The notes under the pieces were generated by a model. That model worked only from the letters and a program-made list of their open reading frames with translations. It had not been told where the DNA came from and did not search any database. Both the position numbers and the translations under genes were made by a program. 64,000 bases of DNA, from positions 1-64,000 of the forward strand of contig JNEU01001143.1 in NCBI GenBank assembly GCA_000697475.1, written 5' to 3'. This DNA is from Lichtheimia corymbifera B2541. Its lineage: Eukaryota > Mucoromycota > Mucoromycetes > Mucorales > Lichtheimiaceae. Below, piece by piece: positions 1-9,881 of the stretch (within the stretch, counting starts at the first letter, position 1; every line of letters starts with the position of its first letter).

Positions 1-14
1 TGATGATGCTACTG

Positions 15-45
<31 letters not shown>

Positions 46-93
46 TGTGGATCGATGAGCATTGAAACGGGAACGAGCAGATACACGAGGCAT
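1..93 (-). CDS. Possible 5' end of a serine-rich protein gene (partial)
   Basis: A minus-strand ATG at 93 opens a frame that stays open for 31 codons and runs off the window edge. The first 16 residues are basic (several Arg), followed by a run of about ten serines encoded by a TCA/TCT-type trinucleotide repeat (plus-strand tgatga tract at 16-43). I do not recognise the product. The evidence is only an open frame, a plausible start and low-complexity coding sequence, so it could equally be a microsatellite in non-coding DNA. The neighbouring sequence to 467 holds no other supported gene. Confidence 0.3.
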
Positions 94-467
94 ATTGATA
101 ATGGATGATCGATATTCTACATGGCAGCGTAAAGTAAGCAAATGGTCGAACAAAGCTACTAGAGACCTGTCGCCATGACACCCAAACCATTGACGTAGGC
201 AATGCCACCACTTACCACAAGATTCGTCACAAAAGATCTATGTTTCCAATGGGGATGGTTGTTGCTGAGAAGAGAGCAAAGAAAAAGAGGTACACCACTG
301 AGGTGGTGGTGGTTGAGTTGGCTACTCAAACCACAGGAGCAGAAACATGGTGGAAGATGGCCAATCGATCGTTTACTGGAACTGAAAAATTGGTACGTGA
401 ATCAAGGTCACCCCCAAGCCCGTGACCTGGGTCAGTGACCCAGCCAAAGCGGTGTCTGATACTCCCT
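94..467. other. Intergenic stretch, no supported gene
   Basis: I see short overlapping frames (for example 202-438) but no start context, intron structure or recognisable motif. It may hold the upstream region of the partial minus-strand frame at the window edge. Confidence 0.5.
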
Positions 468-830
468 AAGTATCATGCAAATGAGCTGTGTTGCACAGAG
501 AAGTCCGTCTGCTATCGGGGTCTACCTACTTGACAATGAACAAAGACCACTTGTCATATAGCATCAGGCTTACAGCATATGTAAAAACATAAAGATGTCT
601 GTATCTCTGAACTTTACAATGAAGCGTGGGGTCTTCAATCGAACAAAGTTGCTCGTCGGGCTGAAGCGCACCTTGGGTGCAACTTTCACGATCGTCGTGG
701 CCGATCTCAGATTCACCCAATGTCACCACCAGCCAAAGTCGATCGTGGGTCGACCTCGAATTTTTTTTTTCCACGAGGCTGGTGGTGACATTGGGTGAAT
801 CTGAGATCGGCGAGGTTGATCGTGAAAGTT
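468..830 (+). repeat. Left part of a fold-back (inverted-repeat) element
   Basis: Positions 532-734 are an inverted match to 777-830 plus 2171-2330, once the retroposed insert 831-2170 is removed. The inner part is a perfect 34-bp inverted repeat, 701-734 against 777-810, with a 42-bp spacer that contains a T10 run. The left arm also matches, in direct orientation, a further copy at 2333-2568, beginning with the shared block around 470 and 2335 that includes atgcaaatgagctgtgt. No transposase frame is present, so the element looks non-autonomous or is simply a palindromic repeat. Confidence 0.75.
817..830 (-). repeat. Target-site duplication, copy downstream of the poly(A)
   Basis: The 14-bp plus-strand sequence tgatcgtgaaagtt occurs here and again at 2171-2184, immediately flanking the 1340-bp insert. 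On the minus strand this copy follows directly after the A tract. A perfect 14-bp duplication of this kind is what target-primed reverse transcription leaves. Confidence 0.85.
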
Positions 831-858
831 TTTTTTTTTTGTGTATGGCCCGTAGGCA

Positions 859-864
859 TTTATT
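859..864 (-). terminator. Poly(A) signal AATAAA of the retroposed transcript
   Basis: AATAAA on the minus strand lies about 19 nt before the A tract at 831-840, the spacing expected between a Pol II polyadenylation signal and its cleavage site. This supports the insert being a copy of a processed mRNA. Confidence 0.7.
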
Positions 865-942
865 TAAAGCGACCTCGTATCGCAGAGTGACGTGGCCGCG
901 ACAGGTACAAAAAGTGATCAATGGGAAACATGGAAAAGGAAG

Positions 943-2166
943 CTATGTATCTTTAAACATTGTAGAATAGACACTCCCCGAGGAGACGGAAGAAATTGTT
1001 GCAGATGGAAAAGGTTGGCCGTGCAAGCGTAACTTAATAGCTATGGAGGTAGGTAAGGTTCGAAGAATCTTCTTGGCTTCATCAGACATGGGATACTTTC
1101 TCACTGTGGAATCGAAGGTGTCAGTCGGCATTGCTGGTTTATATAATTCCGTGGTTGGCTTGGAATCGTCTGATCGGTATTTGCTGATATAATCGCTAAT
1201 AATCATGTCATTGTGGGCTTCGAGAGAGGAGTAATCAGAGCTAAGCATCGATACATCAGATTCAGATGAATGGCTGGTAGCAGTGGAGGTAGAAGACGAT
1301 GGGGACATTGGTGGGTCAGTGATGGGCTTGACAACAATAGGGCGGCGATTGGGACATTTAGCGGCACGGTGACCATTTTGGCCACAAGACCAACAGGGGC
1401 GACGTTGGCTTGGATGACTGGGACATGAAGACAAAGAATGACCTGATTCGTGACAATGAAGACAATGAAGCGGCATTTCAGCCCATGTGGCATAAAACCA
1501 ATCTTCGGAGTTAGGCCATGAAATCTTATGAGAGAGAGACGGAGATTGCTTTGAGCTTGAAACGTTTAAGGTTGCGTACCCATGTCCCATAAACAGAGAT
1601 GAGTCATGGTCACGAAGGATACCATAATCCAGAACTTCACCAAAGAATGAGAGAGCCGTATAGATACCATTGGCAAGTTTATCACGAGAGGTAAAAGGAA
1701 GGTTGCTTAGGCGGAGATGAATGAGAGAAGAGTCAGCGGGTAAAGGCACACTGGGTAGGATACGCATGTCATCCTCGAATGCAAGACCAGACGTGCGAGC
1801 TTTTTCATACATGTCAGAGTCGTCGATGAAGAGTTCAACGATACGCCGAGAATGATCTGAGTGGAGACGTGCACCACAGTTGTTGGGAAAGCTTGCGTTT
1901 ATATGGCATAAAAGCGTAGAGCGGTTTTCAGAACGAGAGGTCAAGTCAAAGAACAAGCTGGAGCAAGAAGCAGGAGAGCCACCGGCTTTCCACACATTCG
2001 AATGTACTGAATCGTCATGAGTTGTTGCTTTCAGCGATTCCCGCGTTGGGGAATGAGTACGAACTGAGGAATTAGCACTGGTAACGTTGGCGTAAGAGAG
2101 ACGCTGTTGCCGATTTTGATTGCCTGAGACCTTATCAGGCGATTTGTTTGTTTGCGCGAAAGACAT
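943..2166 (-). CDS. Gag/ORF1-like nucleic-acid-binding protein with two CCHC zinc knuckles
   Basis: The product is 407 aa and intronless. The chosen start is the ATG at 2166, because any longer reading begins with GTG inside the target-site duplication. Residues about 147-205 resemble an RRM-like fold. Two zinc knuckles of the form C-x2-C-x4-H-x4-C lie at about 235-248 and 258-271. The tail is Ser/Thr-rich. Proteins with this layout are ORF1 (RNA-binding) products of fungal LINE elements; in that family ORF1 packages the element RNA for the ORF2 reverse transcriptase, which is absent here. It is therefore either a mobile by-product or a captured gene. Function beyond RNA/DNA binding is not known. 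Confidence 0.8.
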   Translation of the reverse strand: MSFAQTNKSPDKVSGNQNRQQRLSYANVTSANSSVRTHSPTRESLKATTHDDSVHSNVWKAGGSPASCSSLFFDLTSRSENRSTLLCHINASFPNNCGARLHSDHSRRIVELFIDDSDMYEKARTSGLAFEDDMRILPSVPLPADSSLIHLRLSNLPFTSRDKLANGIYTALSFFGEVLDYGILRDHDSSLFMGHGYATLNVSSSKQSPSLSHKISWPNSEDWFYATWAEMPLHCLHCHESGHSLSSCPSHPSQRRPCWSCGQNGHRAAKCPNRRPIVVKPITDPPMSPSSSTSTATSHSSESDVSMLSSDYSSLEAHNDMIISDYISKYRSDDSKPTTELYKPAMPTDTFDSTVRKYPMSDEAKKILRTLPTSIAIKLRLHGQPFPSATISSVSSGSVYSTMFKDT

Positions 2167-2170
2167 GGCG

Positions 2171-2184
2171 TGATCGTGAAAGTT
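2171..2184 (-). repeat. Target-site duplication, copy upstream of the retroposed gene
   Basis: Identical over 14 bp to 817-830. It ends four bases before the ATG of the zinc-knuckle gene. Confidence 0.85.
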
Positions 2185-2600
2185 GCACACAAGGTGCGCT
2201 TGACCCAGCCGAGCAATTCTGTTCGATTGAAGACCCCACGTTTCATTGTAGAATTTTTAGTTATAGGCACCTTTATGTTTTACATATGCTATAAGCGTGA
2301 TGCTATATGACAGGTGGTGTTTGTTCATTGTGAAGTATCATGCAAATGAGCTGTGTCACACAAGCATGCCCCTGCGCATCTTCTGCTCTATCAGGGTCAA
2401 GCTCCCTCACAATCAACAAACACCACTTGTTATACAGCATCACGCTTATAGCATATGTAAAACATAAAGATGCCTATAACTAAAAATTCTACAATGAAAC
2501 ATGTGCTCTTTCATAGAACAAAGTTGCTCGTCTTGGTCAATCGCACCTTGTGTGCAAGTTTTACGATCGAGGTGGTCAATCTCGGGGGCGTTCCCGTTCA
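2171..2600. repeat. Right arm of the fold-back element and a further direct copy
   Basis: Positions 2171-2330 are inverted relative to 532-694. Positions 2333-2568 are in the same orientation as 468-694. As a result 2210-2330 and 2411-2540 also form an inverted pair around a central block of about 80 bp. The match is imperfect, with many transitions. No coding frame is conserved across the copies. Confidence 0.7.
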
Positions 2601-2602
2601 TC

Positions 2603-3480
2603 CATCGTCTCTCCTATATTGGGGCCGTTCGCATTCAAAGTTCTCATAATGAAGCATATGGTTTTTAAATGAATGGAATTGATCAGCATGACGGAGAGAA
2701 TCTACTTACCAAGTTTCAGGTTCGAGAGTTGGAATCCCAAGGTAATTCAGAGTAACTGACATTTCATGATTTTGGACGGGTGCGGAAATTCCGTCCAACA
2801 TAGTGAATCCCACATTATACCCTCCCGTTCGAGATTTTCAAATGAAGCATGAGGTCTTTATGAGAACGAGAATGATCAGCATGCCTGGGAGCACCTTGTG
2901 TGAAAGTTTTATCTTTGAGAAAAGAGATCTCGAGTCATGGGGTCGTCCAATTTACATATATTCACGTCTGTTCATCATCCGGCGCTCCCATTTTAATTCT
3001 CACAATGAAGCCTGCGACTTTAATATGAATGGAGTTGATCAGCATGTCGAAGCCCACCGGTCTGACCAAGTTTCACAATGGAGGTGGACAAGCGCGGGGT
3101 TGTGCACTATGCACCCTACTTGCGTTCCGATCGTCCTATATTTGGACCGTCCGATTCATAAAATATCATAATGAAGTATACGGTTTTTAAATGAATGGTG
3201 TTGATCAGCATGATTCAGAGAACCTTCTTACCAAGTTTCAAGTTCCAGGTAGGCAATCCCAAGATAATGCATATTAAATGACATTTCAAGAATCCGGGCG
3301 GGGTACGGAATTTCCATCCACCATAGTAAACCCCACATTATACCCTCCCATTCAAAATTTGTAAATGAAGTAAGGGTTCGTTATTAAGACAAAGTTGTTC
3401 GGCATGTCCAGAAGCACCTTGTGTGCAAGTTTGGGGTCAAGGTGAGCAATCTCAAGATCATGGATCAATTTACAGTGTGC
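2603..3480 (+). repeat. Tandem degenerate repeat, 522-bp period built from about 75-bp units
   Basis: Related units beginning with a variant of caatgaagcatg and ending near caccttgtgtgcaagttt start at about 2645, 2839, 3001, 3167 and 3361. The same unit occurs at 616, 2491 and, inverted, at 2172-2250. The pairs 2645/3167 and 2839/3361 are each exactly 522 bp apart, so a two-to-three-unit block was duplicated in tandem. Internal spacing is 160-195 bp. The frame at 2803-3171 is not preserved between copies, so I do not call it a gene. Confidence 0.7.
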
Positions 3481-3499
3481 ATGGATATGTCTGACAGTG

Positions 3500-4230
3500 C
3501 CTGATCTATTTAATTTCCAGCTCTTCCCACTCCTTGCTTCTTGCCTCTTGCTCCCATTCTCAACTGGTGCCCCATTCAAGTACAACTACAACCTGCGATC
3601 GATTGCCCTGCTTCAACCCATCATGCCAATCCCACAACTGCCTTGATCCTTTTGTTTTGACAGAATGTCAAGTTCATGGCCTGTACACCCCACGACAACG
3701 CCTGCGTTTCTTGACACCGCACCTTCCCGTGTACAATCCTTTGCCACAACCAAACGTAGCAGCGTGCATTACAGCAATTGACAATAGCAATGTCTCTACT
3801 CTTCACAGCGTTCTTTACTTGCAGCAACCTCCCTTGCAGCCTTTTCGCGCGAACAGCAGATAGCCATCATATAGAAGCAGTTTATTTACTATAGCAACTT
3901 GCTCCAATACATACGACTCTTATCATTATGGAAATGTATTCTGAATATTGCTTTGGTACATGGGATGGGATGGAATGAATTGGATTTATACAATGTGTGG
4001 AAAAAAGGTCTTTGTTCTTACATATCCATTGTCAACTTCGACCTTGATGCTACCATCCTTAACGATTGATGCATCCAATTACATACTGTACTATGTGTAC
4101 CCACGATCATCTTCCTTTTTAAGAGTCTTCAACCATGTACAATCATCATCATTCAACTGCATATAAATCGCCACCACGCATCAAGTGACACATCCCATCC
4201 TTCGACACATCTTTGCACAACGCACTCTCA
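3500..4230 (+). repeat. Dispersed repeat, copy A
   Basis: The sequence from about 3500 to 4230 matches 55410-56080 at roughly 75-80 percent by eye. The best blocks are 3549-3680 with 55467-55600 and 3858-3985 with 55752-55880, and weaker similarity extends to about 4230. Copy A has an open frame (3534-3863) with a small Cys cluster. The first part of that frame is kept in copy B, which then stops. It is probably a decayed transposable element or a duplicated gene remnant. No terminal repeats or target duplications were identified. Confidence 0.65.
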
Positions 4231-4679
4231 AAGGATAGAATCTTTCTAAATCGACGTTGCACCTCACAATCTATCTCTCGTCAATGATATTGGATTAAAA
4301 GCGGGTTGCTTTTGGAACATGACAACCATTTTAAAGTTTGAAGAGTGTATGAGATCTTCCTTCTCTCTGAATTGGACCTCGTCGTGTGCAAGTACTTGTA
4401 TGTATAAGGAAGAAATGTTTATGGTAAATGCTGTGATAATGGAAAGGAGGAATCTGATTGATTCATTGTGTCTTTAACAAAGGCTGTATTCGATAGCATA
4501 AGTCACCTCCCCTTTGTATTGTGATTCGATCTATGTATACGGTGGGGGACGTTGCATGGCAACAGCAGAGGTTGCTGCTGCACGTGGACGATGGCGGCGG
4601 AGTAGTTGGTGGAAGGGCGTGGTATATTTTTAGAGTGGGGTGCAAACTTTTGTTGCCCTTCAACTTCTTTTACTTGAAA
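4231..4679. other. Upstream region of the NDPK gene
   Basis: No gene is supported here. An AT-rich tggtatatttttaga at about 4620 is a possible core promoter element, roughly 60 bp before the ATG at 4680. Confidence 0.5.
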
Positions 4680-5854
4680 ATGTTCGCCCGCTCGTTCGTC
4701 CGTGCTGGTAAGCCTCACATGACATTGCCAATGCCTTCTCATTCAGTACTGACATTATCTGTATTACGTGTTATCAGCTAGACCCGCTGCTTCTGCCATG
4801 AAGGGTATGGTTTTTCTTTATATATTGGTTGCCTATAATAGAACGCGACAAATGACACTTTGATCATTTTGCAGCCCGTGCCTTCTCCACTGGTGCTCGT
4901 GCTGGTGCCTCTGCTGGTTTCCGTTCCATCGGCAAGGTTGCTGCTGTTGGTGCCGTTGGTGTTGCTGCTTATGCCTACAGCCAAAGTAAGTGTATATTGA
5001 TATGTGTGTGTGTTGTATTTGTTTCCTAGCAACTTACGCGTTCGTTTTTATCTTCCAATTAGACACCCCCATCCACGCTGACTCCAAGTCCGTTGCTGGT
5101 GTCAAGTATGTTAGGATGAACCAAGTTGAATTGATGGTGATATGATATTGATACGTGTGGGTTTGTAGGGGCACTTTCAGCGAGCGCACCTTCATTGCTG
5201 TCAAGGTATTATAATGTTTTTTTCTGTTGAATCGTCATCGGAGAATGAAAAATCCACTAACTCAAAATCAATGATTTAGCCTGATGGTGTTCAACGTGGT
5301 CTCGTTGCCAAGATCATCTCTCGCTTTGAAGAGCGTGGCTACAAGCTCGTTGGTCTTAAGGCTATGGTTCCTTCCCGTGAATTGGCTGAGGAGCACTATG
5401 CTGACCTCAAGGGCCGTCCTTTCTTTGGTGGTCTCGTTGACTACATGGCCAACGGCAAGGTAAATCAAAAACTAAAACATTGCAATATCGTTCCATATTT
5501 TAACGCACACTTGTATATCATTAGGCTCCCGTTGTTGCTATGGTTTGGGAAGGCAAGGATGTCATCCGCCAAGGTCGTGCCATGATCGGTGCCACTAACC
5601 CTCTCGAGTCTGCTCCCGGCACCATCCGTGGTCAATACTGCCAGGTCGTTGGTAAGTTGCATAATACTCTTCCTTTTACGAAATGAAGCGATACACAAAT
5701 TCTCATGCACATGCTTACTATAGGCCGTAACATTGTCCACGGTTCTGACTCTTTCGAGTCTGCTGAAAAGGAGATCGGTCTCTGGTTCGGCAAGGCTGGT
5801 GAATTGATTGACTGGACCCCCGCCAACTGGGAATGGATCGCTTCCGACAACTAA
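4680..5854 (+). CDS. NDK1: Nucleoside diphosphate kinase, mitochondrial/membrane-anchored isoform
   Basis: Transfers the gamma-phosphate between NTPs and NDPs through a phospho-histidine. Exons: 4680-4707, 4778-4804, 4875-4985, 5063-5105, 5169-5205, 5280-5459, 5525-5651 and 5724-5854, giving 227 aa. The last ~150 residues are a full NDPK fold: the [16 protein letters not shown] start, and the active-site motif NIVHGSD with the catalytic His at about 190, near the end as usual. The extra ~75 residues at the N-terminus are Arg/Ala-rich (mitochondrial presequence-like), followed by a short hydrophobic Gly/Ala/Val stretch (about residues 40-52) that could be an inner-membrane anchor. Two AATAAA signals follow at 5889 and 5896. 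Family assignment is certain; the location is inferred. Confidence 0.93.
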
Positions 5855-5888
5855 AAAGCACTCGTTTCGATTACAAAGTCGTTTGTGA

Positions 5889-5902
5889 AATAAAAGAATA
5901 AA
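5889..5902 (+). terminator. Poly(A) signals of the NDPK gene
   Basis: Two AATAAA hexamers within 14 bp, about 35 nt after the NDPK stop codon. Confidence 0.55.
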
Positions 5903-7161
5903 GCATGGCTTGAAGCATGTACAACATCAGTATATAAGTTAGCTGGAAATACTATGTGAGAAAAAGTCACAACGTAAAGGTGTTGTCAGTAAATTATATG
6001 CATCTTCCTTATCTCTCGCGCTCGGATTATCTCTGGCTAATCATCTTGAGACCCATGCATTTTGTACCCAGGAGCTGGATGTCAAAGCGCTTCATTGGCC
6101 GCTTTTGGATTGCCCAGCATTGAGATGCAGCATGTACCGCTATTCGCTAATGATCTGCACAACACCAATCTTCAGGCCAACGACTTTTTTCCTTCCAACA
6201 AGCGTATTGGATACTAAGGCTGGCTTGCAAAAAGTAGTCTCTGCACTTGTTACAGGCTGCGACATGCAGTAGCACAAACGCAAAAAAGGCTCATAGTATA
6301 CAGAAATTGTGCCACGTTACGTCACCTTTGGCTTTTTTTGTAAATTATACGCGTAAGAGACTAAGAGAGATACTCACGCACATACAATGCAAATCCCCGT
6401 TTCAGATAAAGATTACCAATGGTTGGCTTGATGAATGGTTCTACATCAGCAGACCAAACTATGTAACAAAAAAAACCGCCACCAAGATTGCGGATCACAT
6501 GTCACGCTCATTATGGCACAATATCTCTACAGCGGAGAACTTTAGGCAAGTTGCCTAATAGGTATCACAAATGATGCGATATCTCGACAGAAGAGCGTCA
6601 ACTGTCATACATCGTTACCATGGCTTGAGCACATCATTCCTCATCTTCCATGGTTGTCGAGAAATATAGATGCGACCGATAATACAGCATCTTTTGGTTG
6701 TTTTGAGGCGTGGATCACTTCCCGAATACAGTAAAAAAAAGTGTCCAGGCTACTATACTTTGGCGGATATGAAACGGGTCATTCTTTCCCCCTACCCGGT
6801 GACTTGAACAAGTGCATACCATTGTTTGGAAACAATGAAAGAAGACAAACCGCCTCATCAAAGCATCTGGGGTTGCCCTGTGCGAGGGCGATCATGAAAA
6901 GCAGCCATATATAAGCAAAGATAATATGATACACGTAATATGCAGCTGTAGTTTAAAAGCGAAACAGAATCAAAAAGAGAGCAGGAGCGGGGGCCAACTG
7001 ACAGGTCGGAAAGTTGCTTATCTTTTTATTCTGCCTTTGCTTGTTGTGCGGTGTGCGTGGGACAATGCGATCAAAAATGGTTAAAAAGACCCCTCATCTT
7101 TTCCGGCTCTTTTCAATTTTTTCTTCCTCTTTCATTCCATTGCATATAAGCAAACCACATC
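5903..7161. other. Intergenic region, promoter side of the amino acid permease
   Basis: About 1.26 kb without a supported gene. Frames such as 6247-6558 and 7014-7211 have no motif or homologue that I recognise. Confidence 0.5.
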
Positions 7162-9881
7162 ATGGAGAAACACCAAGTCATCGAAGGCGGGAACAAGATA
7201 CAGACCTCTGAATCATTCATATCAGATGACGCTCTCGAGGGTCAGACTTCATCGGATGGCCCCGTATTAAAACGTTCGCTTAAATCGCGACATTTATCGG
7301 TACGTAAGCATGCGCTTTGCCACCTTTTTACCCTCCCATATCAACGATGTTGATATCTGACGACCACCCACTAATATATTTTGAACATGTGCGATAGATG
7401 ATTTCCATCGGTGGTGTTATCGGTCAAGCGTTGTTCTTATCATCGGGCACAAATCTTTATCAAGGAGGTAACGGATTGATCGAAAAAAAAACCTCTTCCT
7501 CCCTATTATACATACGATTGGTGTGAGCATGCAACATATGCAGTCGGCTAACATATTACCCCTGCGTATGTATTCCAGGTCCTGCTGGTGCTTTAATCGG
7601 TAAGTACATATAGCAAGCAGTTGGATAATGGAAGTATCTCATTCATTATATATCCGATGTCAGCATATGCAATCATTGGTTTCATTGTATTTTGGGTGGC
7701 ATACTCCCTTGGTGAGATGGCAACATATATTCCGGTGAGTTGGAGCCCCCTACTTTAACGGCATCTTATCATGGATGTTGCTTGTACCGATCTTAGGGTT
7801 GCCCTAATATTAACTGGCACGTGGCTATGGATTAGGTCTCTGGATCCTTTACAGTGTTTTGCCGGAGGTTTGTGGACAACTCATTCGGCAGCGTAATAGG
7901 ATACAACTACTGGTAAGCAGGTTGGCATGCGTGCACACATATCATTGGATCAAATTACTAATCCTTTGTTTTCCAGGGCATGTTGGTCTATTATCACAGC
8001 AGCAGAATTCACAGCTATCCCACTTGTCATGCAGTATTGGACTCAAGTCGTACCAGATTGGGCATGTGAGTCTTACAAGTTTGCATAATTGAACCATTGT
8101 CACGGATGGTCAGGGACGAAAAAAGGATAGAGGCTAATATCGCGCATCGATATGTGTTAGGGTCACTCATGTTCTTGCTGATCGTCTTTGTACTTAACAT
8201 CTTTGGTGCAAGGAGTTATGGCGAGGCTGAATACTGGTTTAGTCTTATCAAGGTGCTCACCATCCTTATCTTCATCATTGTCGGCTGCTGCATTTCTGGT
8301 GGCCTTATTGGGTAGGTTTGATAGCTGCTACGCCATGTTTTATTGCTTTTCTCATTTGGTGTTATGGTACCCAATGTTAGTGATGAGGTCTATGGTTTCA
8401 AGTACTGGCAAGATGGCAATGCATTCCCACATGGAGTTCTTGGTGTGATTAATTCATTGGTATTGGCGTCGTTAAGTATGCAAGGTAAGATGCGTGCTAA
8501 TCAACGCTCAACCAAGGCTATGTGGTATACTCACGCTGACCCTATGTTGACATTCTCACACAGGAACCGAAATTATTGGCATTACGGTACGTACATGGGA
8601 TCTGCTGGATCGTGCTATATGTCACACATGGCTAACGATTTATGTTGACACATCTATAGGCTGGTGAATGCAGCAATCCAAGCAAGGTGAGACAAATTAA
8701 TCATGATGCATGTGGGAATATGCACAACTGACCAATCCATAGCAAGTGCCTCGTGCTATCAGAAATGTCTTTTGGAGAATCTTGGTATTCTATCTTGGCT
8801 CAGGTAAGTTATTTGGAGCGATTGAGTAAATGGAAAATGGCATTAAGCTAACCATTACACATTCACATGTAGTTTTTGTAATGGGTATGATTATCCCTTG
8901 GAATGACGGTAAGTGATCCTGGAATTCTACTACAACAATAACAAGGTATCTGATCATGGATGTACTCTTTTATAGAACACAACATGCACAGTGGCAGCAA
9001 AACGGTATCTGTGTCTCCTTTTGCACTCGTCTTTTCTAAGGGCGGTCTCGCAAGTGCTGGTCACGTGGTTAATGCGATCATCCTTATTACTGTAAGCAAC
9101 CAGGCAGGCACCTTTACTTTTCCTACATATATGCTCACTCACAAAAATTTCAACCTCAGATTTTATCGTGCGCCAATAGCGGCCTCTATGTCTCAAGTCG
9201 TATGCTGCTTGCCCTTTCACAGGAAGGTGTGGCATGGAAAAGGCTGTGTAAGTACAAGGTTTCGTGTGAATAGTAAAATTAGCATTGCATGAAAAACAGT
9301 CAACTGACCAACATGTGCTTATGACAGCCTATGTTACCAAACGCGGTGTTCCCATCGGTGCATTGATCTGCACTGCCCTTGTCAGTGTTATCACCTTTGT
9401 CACATCATTCATCCCTGGTCAAGCCTTGTATCTGGTATTGACAAGTCTTGCTGGTGTTGCTGGTTTTGTAACCTGGTTTGGTATCGCAATGGCCCATTTC
9501 CGTTTCCGCAGGGCGCTCAAGGTGCAAGAGATGGACTTGGCTATTCTTCCAATGACTGCACCACTCCATCCCTTTGGCGATTTGTTTACCATGTTTGCTT
9601 CGGTAGTCTGCGCACTGATCACTGGCTACTCGTACTTTGTTCCAGCAGATCCCGTGGGCTTGGTTGGCAACTATGCTGGTCTTATCCTGTGTGTCGTGGG
9701 ATTCATTGTCACCAAGTTGTACACAAAGTCCAAAATGATTCCTCTCAAGGACGTTGATCTGGTCACAGGCGCTACCATGCACAAAGACACAGATTCCCAA
9801 TTCGAAAATGGCGGTGCCACAGCTCCTACTGGTCCATGGTATTCCCGTGCTGCTGCAAGGATAGTCGCCGTCTTCACTTAA
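7162..9881 (+). CDS. Amino acid permease (APC superfamily, fungal YAT type)
   Basis: Proton-coupled uptake of amino acids across the plasma membrane. Fifteen exons give 541 aa: 7162-7299, 7398-7467, 7579-7599, 7664-7734, 7836-7912, 7977-8065, 8161-8311, 8381-8484, 8564-8586, 8660-8686, 8743-8803, 8873-8908, 8976-9091, 9160-9247 and 9328-9881. A cytosolic N-tail of about 46 residues precedes TM1, which carries the GGVIGQALFLSSG motif. GGPAGALIAYAIIG and GEMATYIPVSGSF are the fungal permease signature. Further marks are FGARSYGEAEYW (TM5-6), GTEIIGITAGE (loop 6-7) and SSRMLLALSQEG (TM8-9). Length and about 12 TM segments fit the family. The substrate cannot be told. Several exons are very small (21-36 nt), unusually many for the gene. 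Confidence 0.92.

Larger units (their letters stand above)
831..2170 (-). mobile_element. Retroposed mRNA copy encoding a gag-like zinc-knuckle protein
   Basis: Read on the minus strand, the insert begins four bases before an ATG (CGCC-ATG), carries one uninterrupted 407-codon frame, about 100 bp of 3' UTR with a canonical AATAAA (plus-strand 859-864), and ends in at least ten A residues (831-840). It is flanked by perfect 14-bp direct repeats (2171-2184 and 817-830). Together these mark LINE-type retroposition of a polyadenylated transcript. No reverse transcriptase frame is present, so this is an ORF1-only, non-autonomous copy. The intact frame and identical flanks suggest a recent insertion. 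It sits inside one arm of the surrounding palindromic repeat. Confidence 0.85.

Noticed and set aside
526..921. 131-codon minus-strand frame as a gene
   Set aside because: It runs through the palindrome, the poly(A) tract and the retrocopy 3' UTR, so it is a by-product of the insertion.
2803..3171. 122-codon plus-strand frame as a gene
   Set aside because: It spans several copies of the degenerate repeat and is not preserved between units 522 bp apart.
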